From the NCBI GenBank assembly GCA_947179155.2, contig OX359269.1, forward strand, positions 53,401,524-53,465,523: a stretch of DNA of 64,000 bases. The letters run 5' to 3'. Positions 10,669 to 24,329 of this stretch are shown here, one piece after another. The stretch is from Hedera helix (taxonomy: Eukaryota; Streptophyta; Magnoliopsida; Apiales; Araliaceae). Position numbers and translations under genes: made by a program. The notes under the pieces are model-generated. The model searched no databases and was not told where the DNA came from. It saw nothing but the letters and a program-made list of their open reading frames with translations. Each line of letters starts with the position of its first letter. The first letter of the stretch is position 1.

Positions 10669-13600
10669 ATGAAGCTTACCGTGAAGACTCTCAAAGGTAG
10701 CCACTTCGGAATTAGGGTTCAGCCTACAGATACCGTGAGTCACCTTTCTCTATCTATCAATCCGTACACTCCTCTTTTACACATATTTATTTACGGGTCT
10801 GTCTCAACATAATATACTTATTGCCTTGCTGATTTAGTTTTTCGTATCTGATGATATATCTGCATTGTTCAAAGTTTTTGGATTACGAGAAGCTCAAAAC
10901 ATTACTATACATTTCTTTTGCCTTTCGTTTTAGCAGCAATCTGTCAGAGCTTTTGGAGAATGCTTACTTTTAACACATTCTATTTTTCTTTGGGAGAATT
11001 CCAAATAAATAAAAAGTCCCACATTTATGTGCTAAGGGGCGTTCTAAATTTATTGACCCAGTGGATGCATAGAGGATTTTGCCATTGCTTTTATCGATGC
11101 TTATTCTGTAACTTTTTTGTATTATTTCTTTTATTTGGTCTCTTTTACGTGTGTCATTAATACTAAAAAAGAAATAAAGAAGCAAAGGGAAATTACTACA
11201 CATTTGAAATACTCCATGGGACTATGGTCTTTTAAAAATACTCCAAACAAACAAATGTAGCCTAAATCTTTGATTGTTGTTCACACTAATTTTTTTTAGC
11301 TTTATTTACGCCCTAATTTTTAATGTAAAAACAAATATTATTGTACAATCACAAACACACACGCATATATATATATATATATATGGATGTATATATAACC
11401 ATATGTATGTATACATACCTGCACACTTAGCATGTCCTTGCATCATTTTTTCCAGTTATTATGACTCAGTCAGATGATTGTTCATGACTGGTTCAAATGT
11501 AACTGCATATGATCATAGATTATGGCTGTCAAGAAAAATATTGAAGATGTACAAGGAAAAGACAGTTATCCATGTGGACAGCAACTCCTGATTCACAATG
11601 GGAAGGTTTTGAAAGATGAGAGTACACTAGCTGAAAACAAGGTCTCTGAAGATGGTTTTCTTGTTGTCATGCTAAGCAAGGTAAGCAAATTTTTTAGACA
11701 TGCTTATATTATCAGGATAGGCAGCTGAATACTTAAGTCTTCATAGTCCGTATTTACGTATCGTATGTCTATGGTGATTTGCTATATTGGCAGAGTAAAA
11801 CTCTGAGCTCAAGTGGGACATCCTCTGCCCAGGTATTTTTCCTGCCGCATGCTTTTCATTTTACCCAAGCGGGGTTTTGGGGGGGGGGGGGGGGGGGGGT
11901 TCCCTTCATTCCTTCTTCACTTACATTGCATAAGATTCTGGTTCATCTATGTTTAAAAAACAGCCTTTGTCCACACCAGCGCCGTCACCAATTTCTAATC
12001 CTACTCCACCTGAAGCTCCTCTAACAATGTGAGTTAAAATTCTAGGTGTCTGTATTATTTACATTTCAATAAGTTGGATTCAACTATTCACTTTCTTGAA
12101 TTTTTGCATTTTAGGGCACCTAAGAGCAGTGCATCTACTTCTGATGTGGCAGCAGCTGAGTATGTGTTCTTAATACCCCTCCAACCTATTGAAGCTCCAT
12201 TGTCTATTTAAGTGTTAAAATTTATGGATTGGATGAATGAGGGCATCGTTGTAACTCTAGCCAAAGGATTTAATTCAGAATTAATACTTTTCTATTGCAG
12301 TGCTCCTTCTAATACATATAGTCAAGCTGCTTCCAATGTGGTTGCTGGTGCTAATACTGAGCAAACGATTCAACATATAATGGATATAGGCGGTGGCATG
12401 TGGGACAAGGAAACTGTTACCCATGCACTTCAAGCTGCTTACAACAATCCAGAACGAGCTGTGGACTATTTATATTCTGTATGTGTGAGTTTTTTTATAG
12501 TCTTTTTTTTTTTTGGTGGATTGTTTTGTAACAAAGTTATTCTCTTTTTCCAGGGCATTCCTGAAACTGCAGTTCCAGTGACTCATTTCCCTGGGAATCA
12601 GCAAACTGGTGGGGATAACATGATTTCAGACACAGTTATAGCAGAAGCTTTACCTGCATCTGGAGCACCTAATTCATCTCCCTTGAATTTGTTTCCTCAG
12701 GTCTAACATATTCCTTTAAATAGTTTCACATTACTTACTGATTTGCATATCTTATACTGTCAAATATGGAATATCACCAGGAAATGCTGTCAGGTGCTAC
12801 TGGGGGTGGTCTTGGATACCTTGATTTCCTTAGGAACAACCAACAGGTGGGCTCGTGTCAATTGAGAAGCTCCTACTTATTGGATTTTATGTTATATCCT
12901 TAAAATTGAATAACTGAACTTTTTTAATTATTCTGTCATTTTTGGTCAGCTAATTATTTTGATAAAAATTGAACTTCCTAATCTTGGTGCTTCCTTCATT
13001 TCACATCAAACAAATCATTAGGTCTTCACTATAGTCTTGCAAATTTCTGGATGATTGAAAATACTGAAAGCGTGTATCATGTTTCTTTGTCTGCACTTCA
13101 GTTCCAAGCTTTACGTTCAATGGTACAAACAAATCCACAAATTTTACAGGTTTGTAAAGTTTTCATAATTTGTTTTGGGTTTTGTTTACATTGGTAAAGA
13201 GGTTGTAAGCTGTTCCTTCTGTTACAGCCCATGCTTCAGGAGCTAGGGAAGCAAAACCCTCAACTTTTAAGACAAATCCAGGAGCATCATGCTGAGTTTC
13301 TGCAATTAATAAATGAGCCGGTTGACGCTTCTGAAGGGTGAGTAGCCGTTTGCTAAGTCAAAATTCTGTGAAGTAATTAAACTTCTACATTCATGTAGAG
13401 TCGGCAGAAACATGGCATTGAATTGTTAGTAACATTGGCATGCTTTAGTAGCCTGTTGTCTTTATGAAAAGTATGATTGATTTAAAAGGGTCAGCTTAGA
13501 GGATGGATATTATGCGATGTAGAAAATTTAACATGTGGTTGTACACTGTTTTGTATGATTTCATTGATTTTGTATATTTCCGTCCCACTGTTGAGTTTGT

Positions 13601-14040
13601 TAAGTCTATGTGTAGTGAATAATCTTCTACCTTGCATCCAAAGAACAATTTTGAAGACTTGGTCTTGAATTTCTTTATAAGTAAGATTTGGGCTTGCTTG
13701 TTGATTATGGAAGGTAAACTTTCTCTCTCGTAGGGATTTATTTGATCAGCCTGATCAGGACATGCCCCACTCAGTTAGTGTTACTCCAGTTGAGCAGGAG
13801 GCCATTGAACGAGTATGGATTCACACACTATCTCTCTCCTCTCTTTCTTATATCTGAATTTGATATATGTTTAACTTTTTCTGTATCACATATTCACTCA
13901 TTTTTTGGGGGTGTCGTTTCCAGCTTGAGGCAATGGGGTTTGATAGAGCCCTTGTTATTGAAGCCTTTTTAGCATGTGACCGCAATGAGGAATTGGCAGT
14001 CAACTACCTATTGGAAAATGCTGGAGATTACGAGGATTAA
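10669..14040 (+). CDS. RAD23: RAD23 ubiquitin receptor / DNA repair protein
   Basis: RAD23 shuttles polyubiquitinated proteins to the 26S proteasome and stabilises the XPC/RAD4 repair factor. Twelve exons join in frame: 10669-10734, 11519-11680, 11794-11832, 11964-12028, 12115-12159, 12301-12478, 12554-12700, 12781-12846, 13102-13149, 13228-13337, 13734-13812, 13924-14040. The product is 373 residues, a normal plant RAD23 length. The N-terminal ubiquitin-like domain (1-76) is exactly exons 1-2 (MKLTVKTLKG to DGFLVVMLSK). A Ser/Pro/Thr linker follows, then UBA1 at about 145-188 (MDIGGGMWDKETV, YNNPERAVDYLYSGIP), the STI1/XPC-binding region at about 235-290 (GYLDFLRNNQQFQALRSMVQ), and UBA2 at the C-terminus (LEAMGFDRALVIEAFLAC, ending LLENAGDYED). 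All domains look intact. Intron 3 holds a 21-base G run. Confidence 0.95.
11355..11398. repeat. AC/AT microsatellite in RAD23 intron 1
   Basis: CACACACGCA followed by a run of AT dinucleotides, within the 784-bp first intron of RAD23. Confidence 0.8.
11879..11899. repeat. 21-base G homopolymer in RAD23 intron 3
   Basis: A run of 21 G on the plus (sense) strand, preceded by GCGGGGTTTT. It could form G-quadruplex structure in DNA or RNA. Homopolymers of this size are also prone to length error in sequencing. Confidence 0.8.
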
Positions 14041-14500
14041 TGGTAAATCTCAACCCAACAACTCTTAGTAGCCGACGGCTTGCATCTAAAAGAAAAGTAT
14101 CTGGAAGTTTGGCAAGGGTGTTGTATCCATAATGATGCTCGAGTATGCTTGTTCTGCTTTCTCGTGTGTAAGGTTCAAAACAAAACAAAAAAATCCCTGC
14201 TGGCATTTAAGTAATGGATATCTTTGCTGAAAAGTGAATAGATTTTGTTAATTGAATTACCAAAGATGTCACATGCTCACATAGAGGCTGCGATATCTGT
14301 TTGTAAAACAAGCGTTTGCATTCTTCCAAGACTTGTAGCTTTGCTTTTGGATTTTATTTTTAGTAGTAATTAAAAATATCTTGTTCGTAATCGGGGAAAA
14401 GATTTTGTCCAAGGCTTTATTCCCCCCCCCCCCCCCCCCCCCTCTAATTATCTTTAACCGCACTGAGTTTCCTTCATTATCCTTGGGAAGAACAAAAAAT
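14041..14500 (+). other. RAD23 3' UTR with 21-base C run
   Basis: Sequence just after the RAD23 stop, probably 3' UTR by position. It contains a run of 21 C at 14422-14442, complementary to the G run in intron 3. No poly(A) site was assigned. Confidence 0.4.
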
Positions 14501-14880
14501 CCATTATATATCCTGTGTAGCTGCTAAAGTTATGGCATGGCATCTGTATCATGTTTTAACCCTTTTGACATATTTTGATGGAAAAAATTTACCTTTTATT
14601 TTTTCACCATTTAATTCCCTCAAAAAATCTGTCCTTACTCTAATAGTTCCATTTTCTCTTTTCCTCGTCTCAGTTTTCGTGAAACCTTCACGTGCCCATG
14701 TCTAGAAGACTATAACTCAATATTGATGGTTGTGCCTCAAGTAAATCCATATTATCTTTGAAACGTTTCTTCAATGCTACTTGCAGTTTAAATTTTGCTT
14801 CTCGAAGTTATCAACTCTTGGTCTCGCAACTCCTCAAAGCTTCTCGCTTAACGGGACCAGAGGAGACATGATTTGTATGA

Positions 14881-15048
14881 GGGTAATGCTATGGATCTTA
14901 ATTTTTTGGTCCCAAATGTGCTTAAATGATTTGGCATCGAGTGTTTTAATGATACTTTATGACATAGTCAATCACAAGAGATTTACCTAGCCACTGTGAT
15001 GATGACGCATCATTTGAGACCAAAATTTTAAGACCCCTAGCATTATCC
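14881..15048. mobile_element. Mutator-like MITE, 168 bp
   Basis: A small element with inverted repeats of nearly 40 bp. The left end begins GGGTAATGCTATGGATCTTA; the right end, inverted, begins GGATAATGCTAGGGGTCTTA; both continue to a GGTC(C/T)CAAATG block. It is flanked by 9-bp direct repeats with one mismatch (TTTGTATGA at 14872-14880, TTTGTATAA at 15049-15057). Long TIRs and 9-bp duplications are typical of Mutator-type elements. Confidence 0.8.
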
Positions 15049-15057
15049 TTTGTATAA

Positions 15058-16632
15058 ACTTTCCATTCTATCGAAAGCTACTCGTGTGCTGCTCACAACA
15101 TTAATAAGAAACTTAACAACTTGGGTGATATCCTTCTTTTTCTGCTTTCTTTGACTGCAGAGGGTTTTAATTTTACACTGGATCAGAGAATATTATCCTG
15201 CAATTCTGCATTTTATAGTTATGTATTTAATTCCAAAGGGTTACTGGGTTGTGAGTTACTGTAATATTAATTGACAATGTTAATACTGAATACTGAGGCG
15301 GTGATTGGTATATAATTGTTCGCATACGGTAACATACTTCTAAACATCTATCTTGCCAACTTTTTAAAGTATTTTTCCACCCATCTTTCTTTGTGATATT
15401 CTTTTGCTTTTACTTGTTTGCATGCTGGTCTTGCAGGGTGCGTCTGTATCTTCTTCTTTTTTTTCCTATACAAATTAAGCATTTTGGTATTTTATTCATT
15501 ACTTAACTTTTTTTGTGGAAAATTAGAGCATTGGAGAGGAAAACTAGTATACATCAAAATTATTTACTTCTTGTTTTGAGTTGTTTTGGGAAAATACCTT
15601 TTTTGTGTTGAGGAATAATTCCTTTGCATTTTGTTTTTATGACTTTCAGGTAAGTTATATATAGGTGGTATCATCATTGCTCTCCAGAGATGATCTTGAG
15701 AGTTTCGCCGTCAAAAATTCAACAGCACTTATCTATTATGGTTTTATTGTTACGGTGGATGGTGATTCAAATGCTTTATTGTTGTTTATGAGCATATGAT
15801 TGATTTTAGATCTAAGCAAAAGCTAGGTTAGCGTTGTGCACTACAGCATGAATGTGATATTTCCTTGTCGATTCCGTTTGACATGTCAAAATTTTTACAT
15901 CAACGCATAGCACTATAGCAGGTGGTATGCAGTTAGGTTCAAAGTAATACGGTATCCATGCCTCTATTTCGATCAACTTTTGTTTCAATATATAAAAGCA
16001 AAAGGACGAGAGATTACTACATATTATAATAACATGAGCTCAAAATCATCATAAAATAAGCAAAGATGAAAATATAATTCGATCACTAATCAAATTGATT
16101 GTACACTAATAATAATCCATGTTCCTTGACAACTAGTCAGCGAGTGCATCCATAATTGTATAAAATGAACTATAAACAAAATACAACCTGCAAAAAGAAA
16201 TGTTTACCATTTTCTGTTAAGAACTATAGCTCTGAATGTTTAACCAAACAGACATATTTCACTCCAAAAATTATAACTTTCAAGAGGCTGTTTAAAAGCA
16301 CCAAGGCTGATCTTACTATATAATAATATAATTCAACCTCAACCTTTCTTCTGTTCATTCTATATAGCATCAGAAATGTAACTTCTTCTTAAACATAAAC
16401 GAAAAATTACCCCAACATTTGCAAACCAGATTATATTTGTTTAGAAATTGAATCCATATCTACAAACAGTGTTTGCATAAATTTGTAGGTCATTAGCACG
16501 TATCCACCACCTACATGCTAAAATCTTCTTACCCATCACAACATGTGATTTAGACAGAAAACTCTCCACTTTACATTTAAACAGATCACACACTCGAATA
16601 CTAATGTGTATTTCACCTACCAGACTCAGAAG
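15058..16632. other. Spacer between convergent RAD23 and SERINC genes
   Basis: T-rich, non-coding stretch. The part nearest 16632 is probably the 3' UTR of the minus-strand SERINC gene. No further gene, RNA or repeat was supported. Confidence 0.5.
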
Positions 16633-19600
16633 TCAGAACTCCCTGTCTGGGAAAAGATGAGGGGCAACCATCGACCAGATAAACAAAGCTGCAGTTGTCC
16701 ACCCAGTCAAAATTCGGACCCACACTGATGCCCACCCAACATCCACCAACTTACCGTTCTCTCCAACTGAAGTCGACCACCCAGTGAGAAGCATTGCTGA
16801 GTACATGCTAGCCAGGGAGAAGATGATGTGGAAGAAGGAATACGAGTATGTGACCGGCTTAGCATTTTCCTTCTCTTCATGCTCGTCTGCCTTATCCAGT
16901 GGAAGCAGAGGCTTCCCAGTACCTTCACCATGAAAAACCAAGATGTTAAATTTTAGCAGTAGTCAGTTGATCCAAGTTTGTTCAACTTAATAACTCCTTT
17001 TATCCCAAACTAGATGCGTAGGCTGACATGAATTCCAAATGAAAACTTAATTAATTCAACTTTGTTAATTGGTGTTTTAGTAGCACCTCTTGCCAAAAAA
17101 CGGTTTATTCCGGTATCATTAAATAGATACAGAAGGATAAGATACTTGGACATGACTTGTTGAATCAGTTGTGAGAAATGTTGGTGTCTTTGAATCAAAG
17201 CAAACAGCTATTTGGTAGGTTGAGTATGCATCTCTAATTGCCAATGTATGTGTTAGAATAGACAAAGGTTATCATAAGACATGGTCTACTGAAACCGACA
17301 TCTGGGAGACAGGTATTACATACATTTTTTTCAGAAGCATACTTCAGACACATAACTTCAAAAAGCAAGAAGAATAAACGCATAATCAAATACACCTAAT
17401 GGATTCATCAATGAAGTAGACACCAACCTGCTCGAGGTGAGCTCGGAGGGGAGAGCAGAGTCGTAGAAGACCCGGCACGAACAGCAGAATATACAACAGA
17501 GAGTACAGTGGTAAGCAGCCCCACAGTAAGAGTGCCGGTGCTGACAGCTTGAGAGTGCTTGTGAAGACTGTTGCAAGCATACTCCCTTGGTTCACTAGCA
17601 AGTCCACTATAGCATAGGTATGTGCAGTACAAAGATATAACTGAGGCTGGCAAAATGCTGCCACTTACCTGTTGTTTGACAGTTGAAACCATGAGATCAA
17701 TAGAAGCTATTCATCCTGTTATAAATGAATTATGGGTAGACATGTGGATGCTATGATTTCATGCATTTACCTAATAAATCAAAATGCAATTCGAAAAGTA
17801 AGCTAAAAACAAGGGCAGATTACTCAGAGATATGGGAAATAAATGGAAGAATTGTGTCAATTTTGCTTGAAGCTGGAAGAGTGTATACTTCGCTTAAAAC
17901 TGACAAGGTACAGACGAGACGATGAAACAAAACATTAAAAAATATGTATATTTTAGACAAGCTGATGCAAGTTCCACAGGCCGCAGTTTATCTTCAACAA
18001 AAGGCTCGACAGGAATCATAGGCATGGCAGGTATTACTCAGTAACCTTTGGTAAAGTCCACTAATCATATTTTCATTTCTAGGCAATGCATAATAAGCAT
18101 GTCAACATGGTCCGACTTTCTGAGATCATTATAAAGGTTGAGCCTGATACTTCAATACATGCAGTATGTTAGTCCACCTTGAACTACTAACAACCGCCCA
18201 CTAAACTATTTAATCATACAAGGCAAGTGGTACACCAGATACTACTATTGTCACATTTTTCTAACATAAAAATCCTACCTATGTATACTATGAAGCAGCA
18301 TCTAGCTAGTTCACACCATTAGGGATTTAAAACCCATTTCGGCCCCACCTGTTTATTCTTTGACCATAACAGTTCTTCAGCAGGTATTTATTTGATGTAA
18401 ACAGTAATAAACATCATATAGACCAAATAACACTACATATGTTTACTTGAAAAGCTAGAAGAATGACCCAATTTCCGTAACCCTTAAAGGTGGCCCAAAC
18501 TATTTTTGGCTTCCAATTTTTTATTTGATACGTCTTTAAATGGGTTATTTATAACTTTATTCTAACTTTTGAATATCTTGTTAGTGGATTGTTAATTTAA
18601 TGAGGAATCAAGGATAGAAACTCAATGTGATTAATATTTTGTCCTAAATAAATGAATGTCCCAACTTCAAAAAGTAGGTAACACTAAGAGAATGCTCTCC
18701 CTTATTAATAGAACTCTCTCACACACAAATTGAGAACCTTATTTTTCTATTTGGAAAGTCACAGAAGAAAATGAGTCCATTTTTGGAATCAATGTACCAT
18801 ATCTCATTATATCTAGGTAAGTTTAGATCTTGATGGTTACTTATGTTGCAGAACTTCATTAAAAACTTCCCTTCCAAAAGTGGTCACCCAAAAACATTTT
18901 GAGATGGAGGGTTTATATTGTAATTTGAGAACTACGTATCAAGTAATGTCGTATGTCTGTCAATTTTGTCAGATCAGATCACAAAAAATAAAAGCTTAGT
19001 AAAAATATCAAGATTAAGATTATTATCATATCACCAAAGCTAAATCATATATTGTGATTGTTTTTATTGTCTTTGTATGGAGGGAGGGGAGGGGAAGTGG
19101 GATTAAACTAACATGTGTCCCACCGTCATCACTCATTCCCACAGCAAAAGTTAACTTAATGAATCCTTTGTGCCATCCAGCTCAATGTATGTCATTTTCT
19201 TACATCAAATATTTTGTGTAGAAACACTTAACCAAAGATAATGAATGAAAACAATGATTGGCTTAAGTAATAGTAAATGAAAGGTAAGAAACTTACTGCA
19301 GGGTGCAGGGTGACTATGGCAAAGAGGAACGCAAAAATCAGGGTCATCACTATGAAGAAGGTGTTGAGCCCGCAGTCATGTCCAGATGGAGTAAACAAAT
19401 AAAAGAGAAGTATAGCGAAGGAAAATGTTGCCACATAACAAACCAGTGAAACAACAAGCAAGGCAGCATACCTGCATACTTAGAAAAGATATTAATATAA
19501 AAGGATGGCATCCACATTCCAAAGATAAGTGACTATAGGTCACCTGGATGCAATTTAGCAACTGAAGAAAATAGAAGGAAACAGAACACTGTTATAGAAA

Positions 19601-19770
19601 CAGCAGCAGCAACTAACCAGAACTGCTCATCATAGCCAACCCACTTGTCATTCCAACCATGCACAAAATCCAACAAAAGCACAACTTGAACAAGGAGGAA
19701 CAAGCCAGACCCAAATTTTGACGTTGACTCTGCATTTAACAAACTAAACATTAGACTTAATTTGCCCAGA

Positions 19771-19818
<48 letters not shown>

Positions 19819-22800
19819 CTATGTGTATGTATATGTGTATGTGTATGTATATGTGCGTCTATATACAGTTATACACACAAATCAGAACAAATAGGAAGAA
19901 ACTAATTAGGGGAAGAAAACCAAAAGAATAAGAAAATAAAGAAGACACGAAAAAGTTTTCTTTATCAAAACTTTGCAACAAGGTAACCTTGTTATCTTAC
20001 CGAACACTGCTTAGAGAAGGTCAGTTCTAAAATTTTCTCTAAAAAATGAAACCAAATCGGCAGCTTTATATTTAAATTATTCCAGGTCTCAGTTTTATTT
20101 ATTTAATAATTATAACCTTCGTATCCAAAATTACAGACAAAAGTTACCTGCCATTAAACAATGTTCAGGCAACTGAGACCTGAACATCCTCAATAACATA
20201 ACTCAACTCCATCACGCAGACGTGTAACCAACTACAATTCAGGAAAACCTGTTTCCCCAAAGTGTCCTTGTAGAGTTTAGAACCTATGACCTGTACCTAC
20301 TAGAGGCACTTATCAAGATGCTCACTACCACTTGAGTAAACCCTTAGAACCTGTACCAACTTGGACAAGCCTATTCTTTGACTAATCACACAATGGTAAG
20401 TATAACTCCTTCCACTTTTGTTTTACACAAGTGCTTTCTCCCAGTTGAACATGAAACTTTACATTTATATGCTACAAAAGATTGCCAAGTAGATTCACCC
20501 TCTTTAGTCTTTAATTAAAATAAAAAACACCATGGGATTGACCATATCAATATGTGATGATAATCCTATAACCAAAAGGAATAATGGATTATATCTTACT
20601 TGGGGCCAAATTTACCTCAACTCCACTCAACTTCTTCGCCTTTTATCTCAAACTAGTTGGATTAAACTTAAATGAATCCCATATGTAAGCATAAAATCAC
20701 AAAGGCAAGAAGAAGAATAAAAAGAAAAAACATATAAAAAATAAGAAAATAACAATTCAAATAGAATAGAAGCCACTTGGGGCCAAACTTACCAGTCAAA
20801 AAGCCTCATATAAGAAAAATAATGGATTATATCTCATTTCGAATTAATTTTATTGTTTCCAGTAAATAATGTAAAATTTACATACTATATTATGTTTTCT
20901 TTCCTCCCCTGTCCTCTACAAGCATTAGCTAAGCTGGACATTCACAATTATTTGAATCTAAATATGAAACTCAATAAGAGGGTTCTGGTACCAGCAGTGA
21001 TCAAGTCAAAAACCAAACACATTACAAGAGCAGGAGCTTCATATAAAGATGCCAATTTCAAATGATAATAGTATGAGAAGTGGCAATCTACCTTTGTTAT
21101 CATTTTTGCTTACTATATTATACTCTTTAAAGTATCTATTGCTAGTTCTTCATAAATAGCTTCCATTCTATCACACATACAAGCATAAAAGCTGCATTGT
21201 TCTAGATAAGATAAAATTATCAACAATACCCTGGTCGACATTCATCACTATTTACATTAATGAATAAAAGAAATAACACTTCACAAGGAAACGCTTAAAA
21301 TTAGAAACGAAAATCAAATCAAACCCTCGTACAATTCAAGTCTAAGACACTGATGAAGAAAATGACTTACCATACAAGCTGATAATCTCATTTGGAAGGA
21401 AAAACATAAAGATGACTAGGAGACACCAGCAAATAACTTTCATCATCCATCCACCATGGTGCAAACCATCACGAGGATCCTTCTGACTTTTTACGCCAAC
21501 CATAAGAAGAGATAGAATAGAGAAAAATAGGAAGTTTCCCAAGCTAACTCGCAGCACTGCATCTGTTTCAAACCACTCCCTATCTGGAGTTTTATGAAAA
21601 TGATTAATCCCTGCATCAATAACCAACAAGAAATCAACAATGCTATCAAACCAATTATAAAAACTCAATGCCGTGCAGAACTTCAATGTGGCCAACATAA
21701 AGTTCATTTGGATGATGCATTCCATCATCGTCAATTTAATAGATAAACTCTGAAAGTAAAATGTAACATAAAGCAACCATATAAATCAATTTTCAACAGC
21801 ATCCATCATGGAGGAATAAGATACCTATCCCGAATCGGTAAAGAAACAACAAACATGCACAAAACTTTAATCTCAAATCAATTCATATTTCATAATCTGT
21901 AAAATAATGAGGTATTACAATGTTTAAATAGAAAACTCAATATTTTGAGACTAAGTAAAAAAACCTAATTTAAAAAGGAAACAATTTCCTAATTAAAATC
22001 TACTACTATAATAAAACTCTCATACTTAAAATAAAACTCTCCTAAAATAACCTACTAAATAATTACATTAATAATCCAATATTTATTCCCAAGTAACAAT
22101 ACAAAATTAATAATAATTTTTCTTATTTTTTTCTTCCTTTCCGTATAAACATCAGTCAAGGCATATTTGTGCTAAATTCACAATCTAGTATAAGTTTACC
22201 AACTATTTCCCAAAATTGTATTAACGTAAAAATTGAAAGGTTGAGCACATCATATGTTTTTTGTGTTTTTATATGTGACGGGAAAACAATGGAAATTCAC
22301 AATAAATTGCCTAAGAGCAGACACCCAAAATGGAAAGAAAAAAAAATCATTGTTCACCAGGCAGCATTAAAAATGAGCACTGTTACCCCAATCAGGCATT
22401 TTGGGCATATAATTTAGGTGCAAGTTATAGCCACTTATATCTAGCAATATCAAAGAATTAACACTTTGTACAACCACTGCGTAAACTAGTTTAGTCATTT
22501 CAATTTCTTTAGACTATAGAACTAGTAACTAATGAAACAGATATACTTGAACTTAAAAAATTCAAACACCCTACATCCCAAACTGATGGTCGAATAAAAT
22601 AAGATTTCACTTTAAAAATTAATATTGATATGTGAAATCTAGTAATATTAAGTAAATTTTAATCTGAACAACTGATTATATTACCGTGGAACACCTCTTA
22701 AAAATTAAAAAGTAAGAGATCTTACAAGGGATCTGCTCCATAAGAGGTGCAGCAACCGCTCTAAGAATCCAAGAAACAATCAGTGACAGCGCAAATAGAC

Positions 22801-22908
22801 GCAATACGCAATCCGAGCAGATCGCCGGCTTATCCCTGATACCACTGTCTGGCAGGCACTGCATGCACACCCCGCGCAGCATGATGCTAAGCAAGAAGCC
22901 GCCCACAT
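16633..22908 (-). CDS. Serine incorporator (SERINC/TMS1) membrane protein, apparent frameshift in first exon
   Basis: Plant SERINC/TMS1-family polytopic membrane protein, proposed to aid serine incorporation into membrane lipids. Six coding exons on the minus strand join in phase: 22726-22908, 21371-21610, 19618-19729, 19297-19471, 17428-17668, 16633-16922. Together they would give about 413 residues, the usual plant length. Hallmarks: the Cys-rich start MWAASCLASCCAGCACSAC, then SGISRRSARIAYC; INHFHKTPDREWFETDAVLR; LLLDFVHGWNDKWVGYDEQF; FTPSGHDCGLNTFF; SGLASEPREYACN; AGSSTTLLSPPSSPRA; and a final LFPDREF. About ten hydrophobic segments are present. Exon 1 is broken: after codon 36 (position 22801/22800) one base is missing compared with the frame needed downstream. 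Either the assembly lost a G/C base or this allele is damaged; an upstream ATG in the downstream frame (22930) could give a protein with a different N-terminus. Confidence 0.9.
19770..19861. repeat. GTATAT minisatellite in SERINC intron
   Basis: Repeated GTATAT units with GTGTAT variants, lying in the intron between SERINC exons 21371-21610 and 19618-19729. Confidence 0.85.
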
Positions 22909-23275
22909 TTTTTCCTCCCCAATTCAACAATCAATACAACTATCCACCAAAACAAACCCTAAAAAGACAATTAAACCTGATCATTCATCATGGTAATCAT
23001 CAATATAATAATTACTTTAACAGGAATTTAATAAGACCTATCAATAATGGGTTATCAACATAGTGTCGAAACTCTACAAAAAAAATTATAAAAAAAAAAC
23101 GAAAGTTATAACATGAATTGATTAAAAGAAGATATAAACCTACGAAAGAGAATGATCATGTACCTCTTGAGACCGCACAAGGATAAGGTGAGTAGAATAC
23201 AAGAGAAGAATAGCTTGACGATTTGGAGTATGGATTCGATTGACGATGGCGGTGCTTTTTCTATGGACAAATACT
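22909..23275 (-). other. SERINC 5' UTR, with probable 5' UTR intron
   Basis: Upstream of the SERINC ATG, a likely non-coding first exon ends at 23164 (minus-strand CTCAAGAG followed by GTACAT). The acceptor lies shortly before the ATG at 22908. The transcription start is unknown. Confidence 0.4.
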
Positions 23276-23423
23276 ATGACTTCGTCTGAATTGAGTTAAT
23301 ACTCAACCGCGTCCCATATATTGAAAGTTTATCAGTATTAACAATTAACTCCCTCCGTTAACAACTGTTTTTTAAGGATAATTTTACGTTATTATATAGT
23401 ATAATATTAATTTTAATTACAAA

Positions 23424-23471
<48 letters not shown>

Positions 23472-24329
23472 AAAACAAATGGAGTAAAATTTGTGACCCG
23501 TGTGATCTGTATGCAATTATGAAAAAAATACGAGTTTAAATAAAAGTTATAAAATATGGATGAAAAAATAAAGAATTTTTTTTAAAATAGTGGAAGATTA
23601 AAATATATATATATCTAAAATAAAAATATGACACAATTTCAAAAAATATATATATATATATATATTTTTATCTCTGTGACATATACGTCTAAAGACTAGG
23701 AGTTGCAAATAGAATAATTTATTAAACAAAATATTCATTTTAAATGTTTGTTCAAAAAGTATTTGTCTTTTTCCTAATATTCCTTTTTTCGTTGTTATAA
23801 AATCATATCATCCCAGTATGTTAAATCCATTAATTTGACTCATAAGTTAAAATAAATTATAAAAGTATTTAATTAATAATAACTTATGAATTAAAATAAA
23901 TTATAAAAAATACTAATAAAAACATTAATAAAAAAAATGCCTTGATTCAATATTTTATTATACTAATCATTATTTTAACATTAATAAAATATTAAAAAGA
24001 ATTATAACTTTAATATTCATTGGTTTTATTTTCTTTTTTGACATAATATTCACAAGTTATTAATCAATGTTGTTATTATTCTTTTGTTAGACATTTTAAT
24101 ATAGTATTGTTCTTTTTTTGTTATTATTATTATTTCTTTTTATATTTTAAAACTTGCAAAATTCAAAATAATTATAAAAAAATAAAAATTAAATAAGTAT
24201 TAAAAAAGGAATTATCCTAATAAATATAAATTTAATTATTATTTTTTAATAAATATTAACTAAGACGTTAAAATAAAAAATAGACAGAGGGGAAGATAAA
24301 AGGAGAGGGAGGGAGGGAGGGAGGGAGGG
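23276..24329. other. AT-rich spacer with microsatellites
   Basis: No gene seen. It contains an (AT/TA)n tract at 23430-23466, another at about 23647-23665, and a (GGGA)n tract at about 24305-24334 that abuts the start of the old solo LTR. Confidence 0.6.

Noticed and set aside
12212..12706. Long frame across RAD23 exons 6 and 7
   Set aside because: It reads through introns on both sides and the intron between exons 6 and 7; splice junctions and domain order support the spliced RAD23 model.
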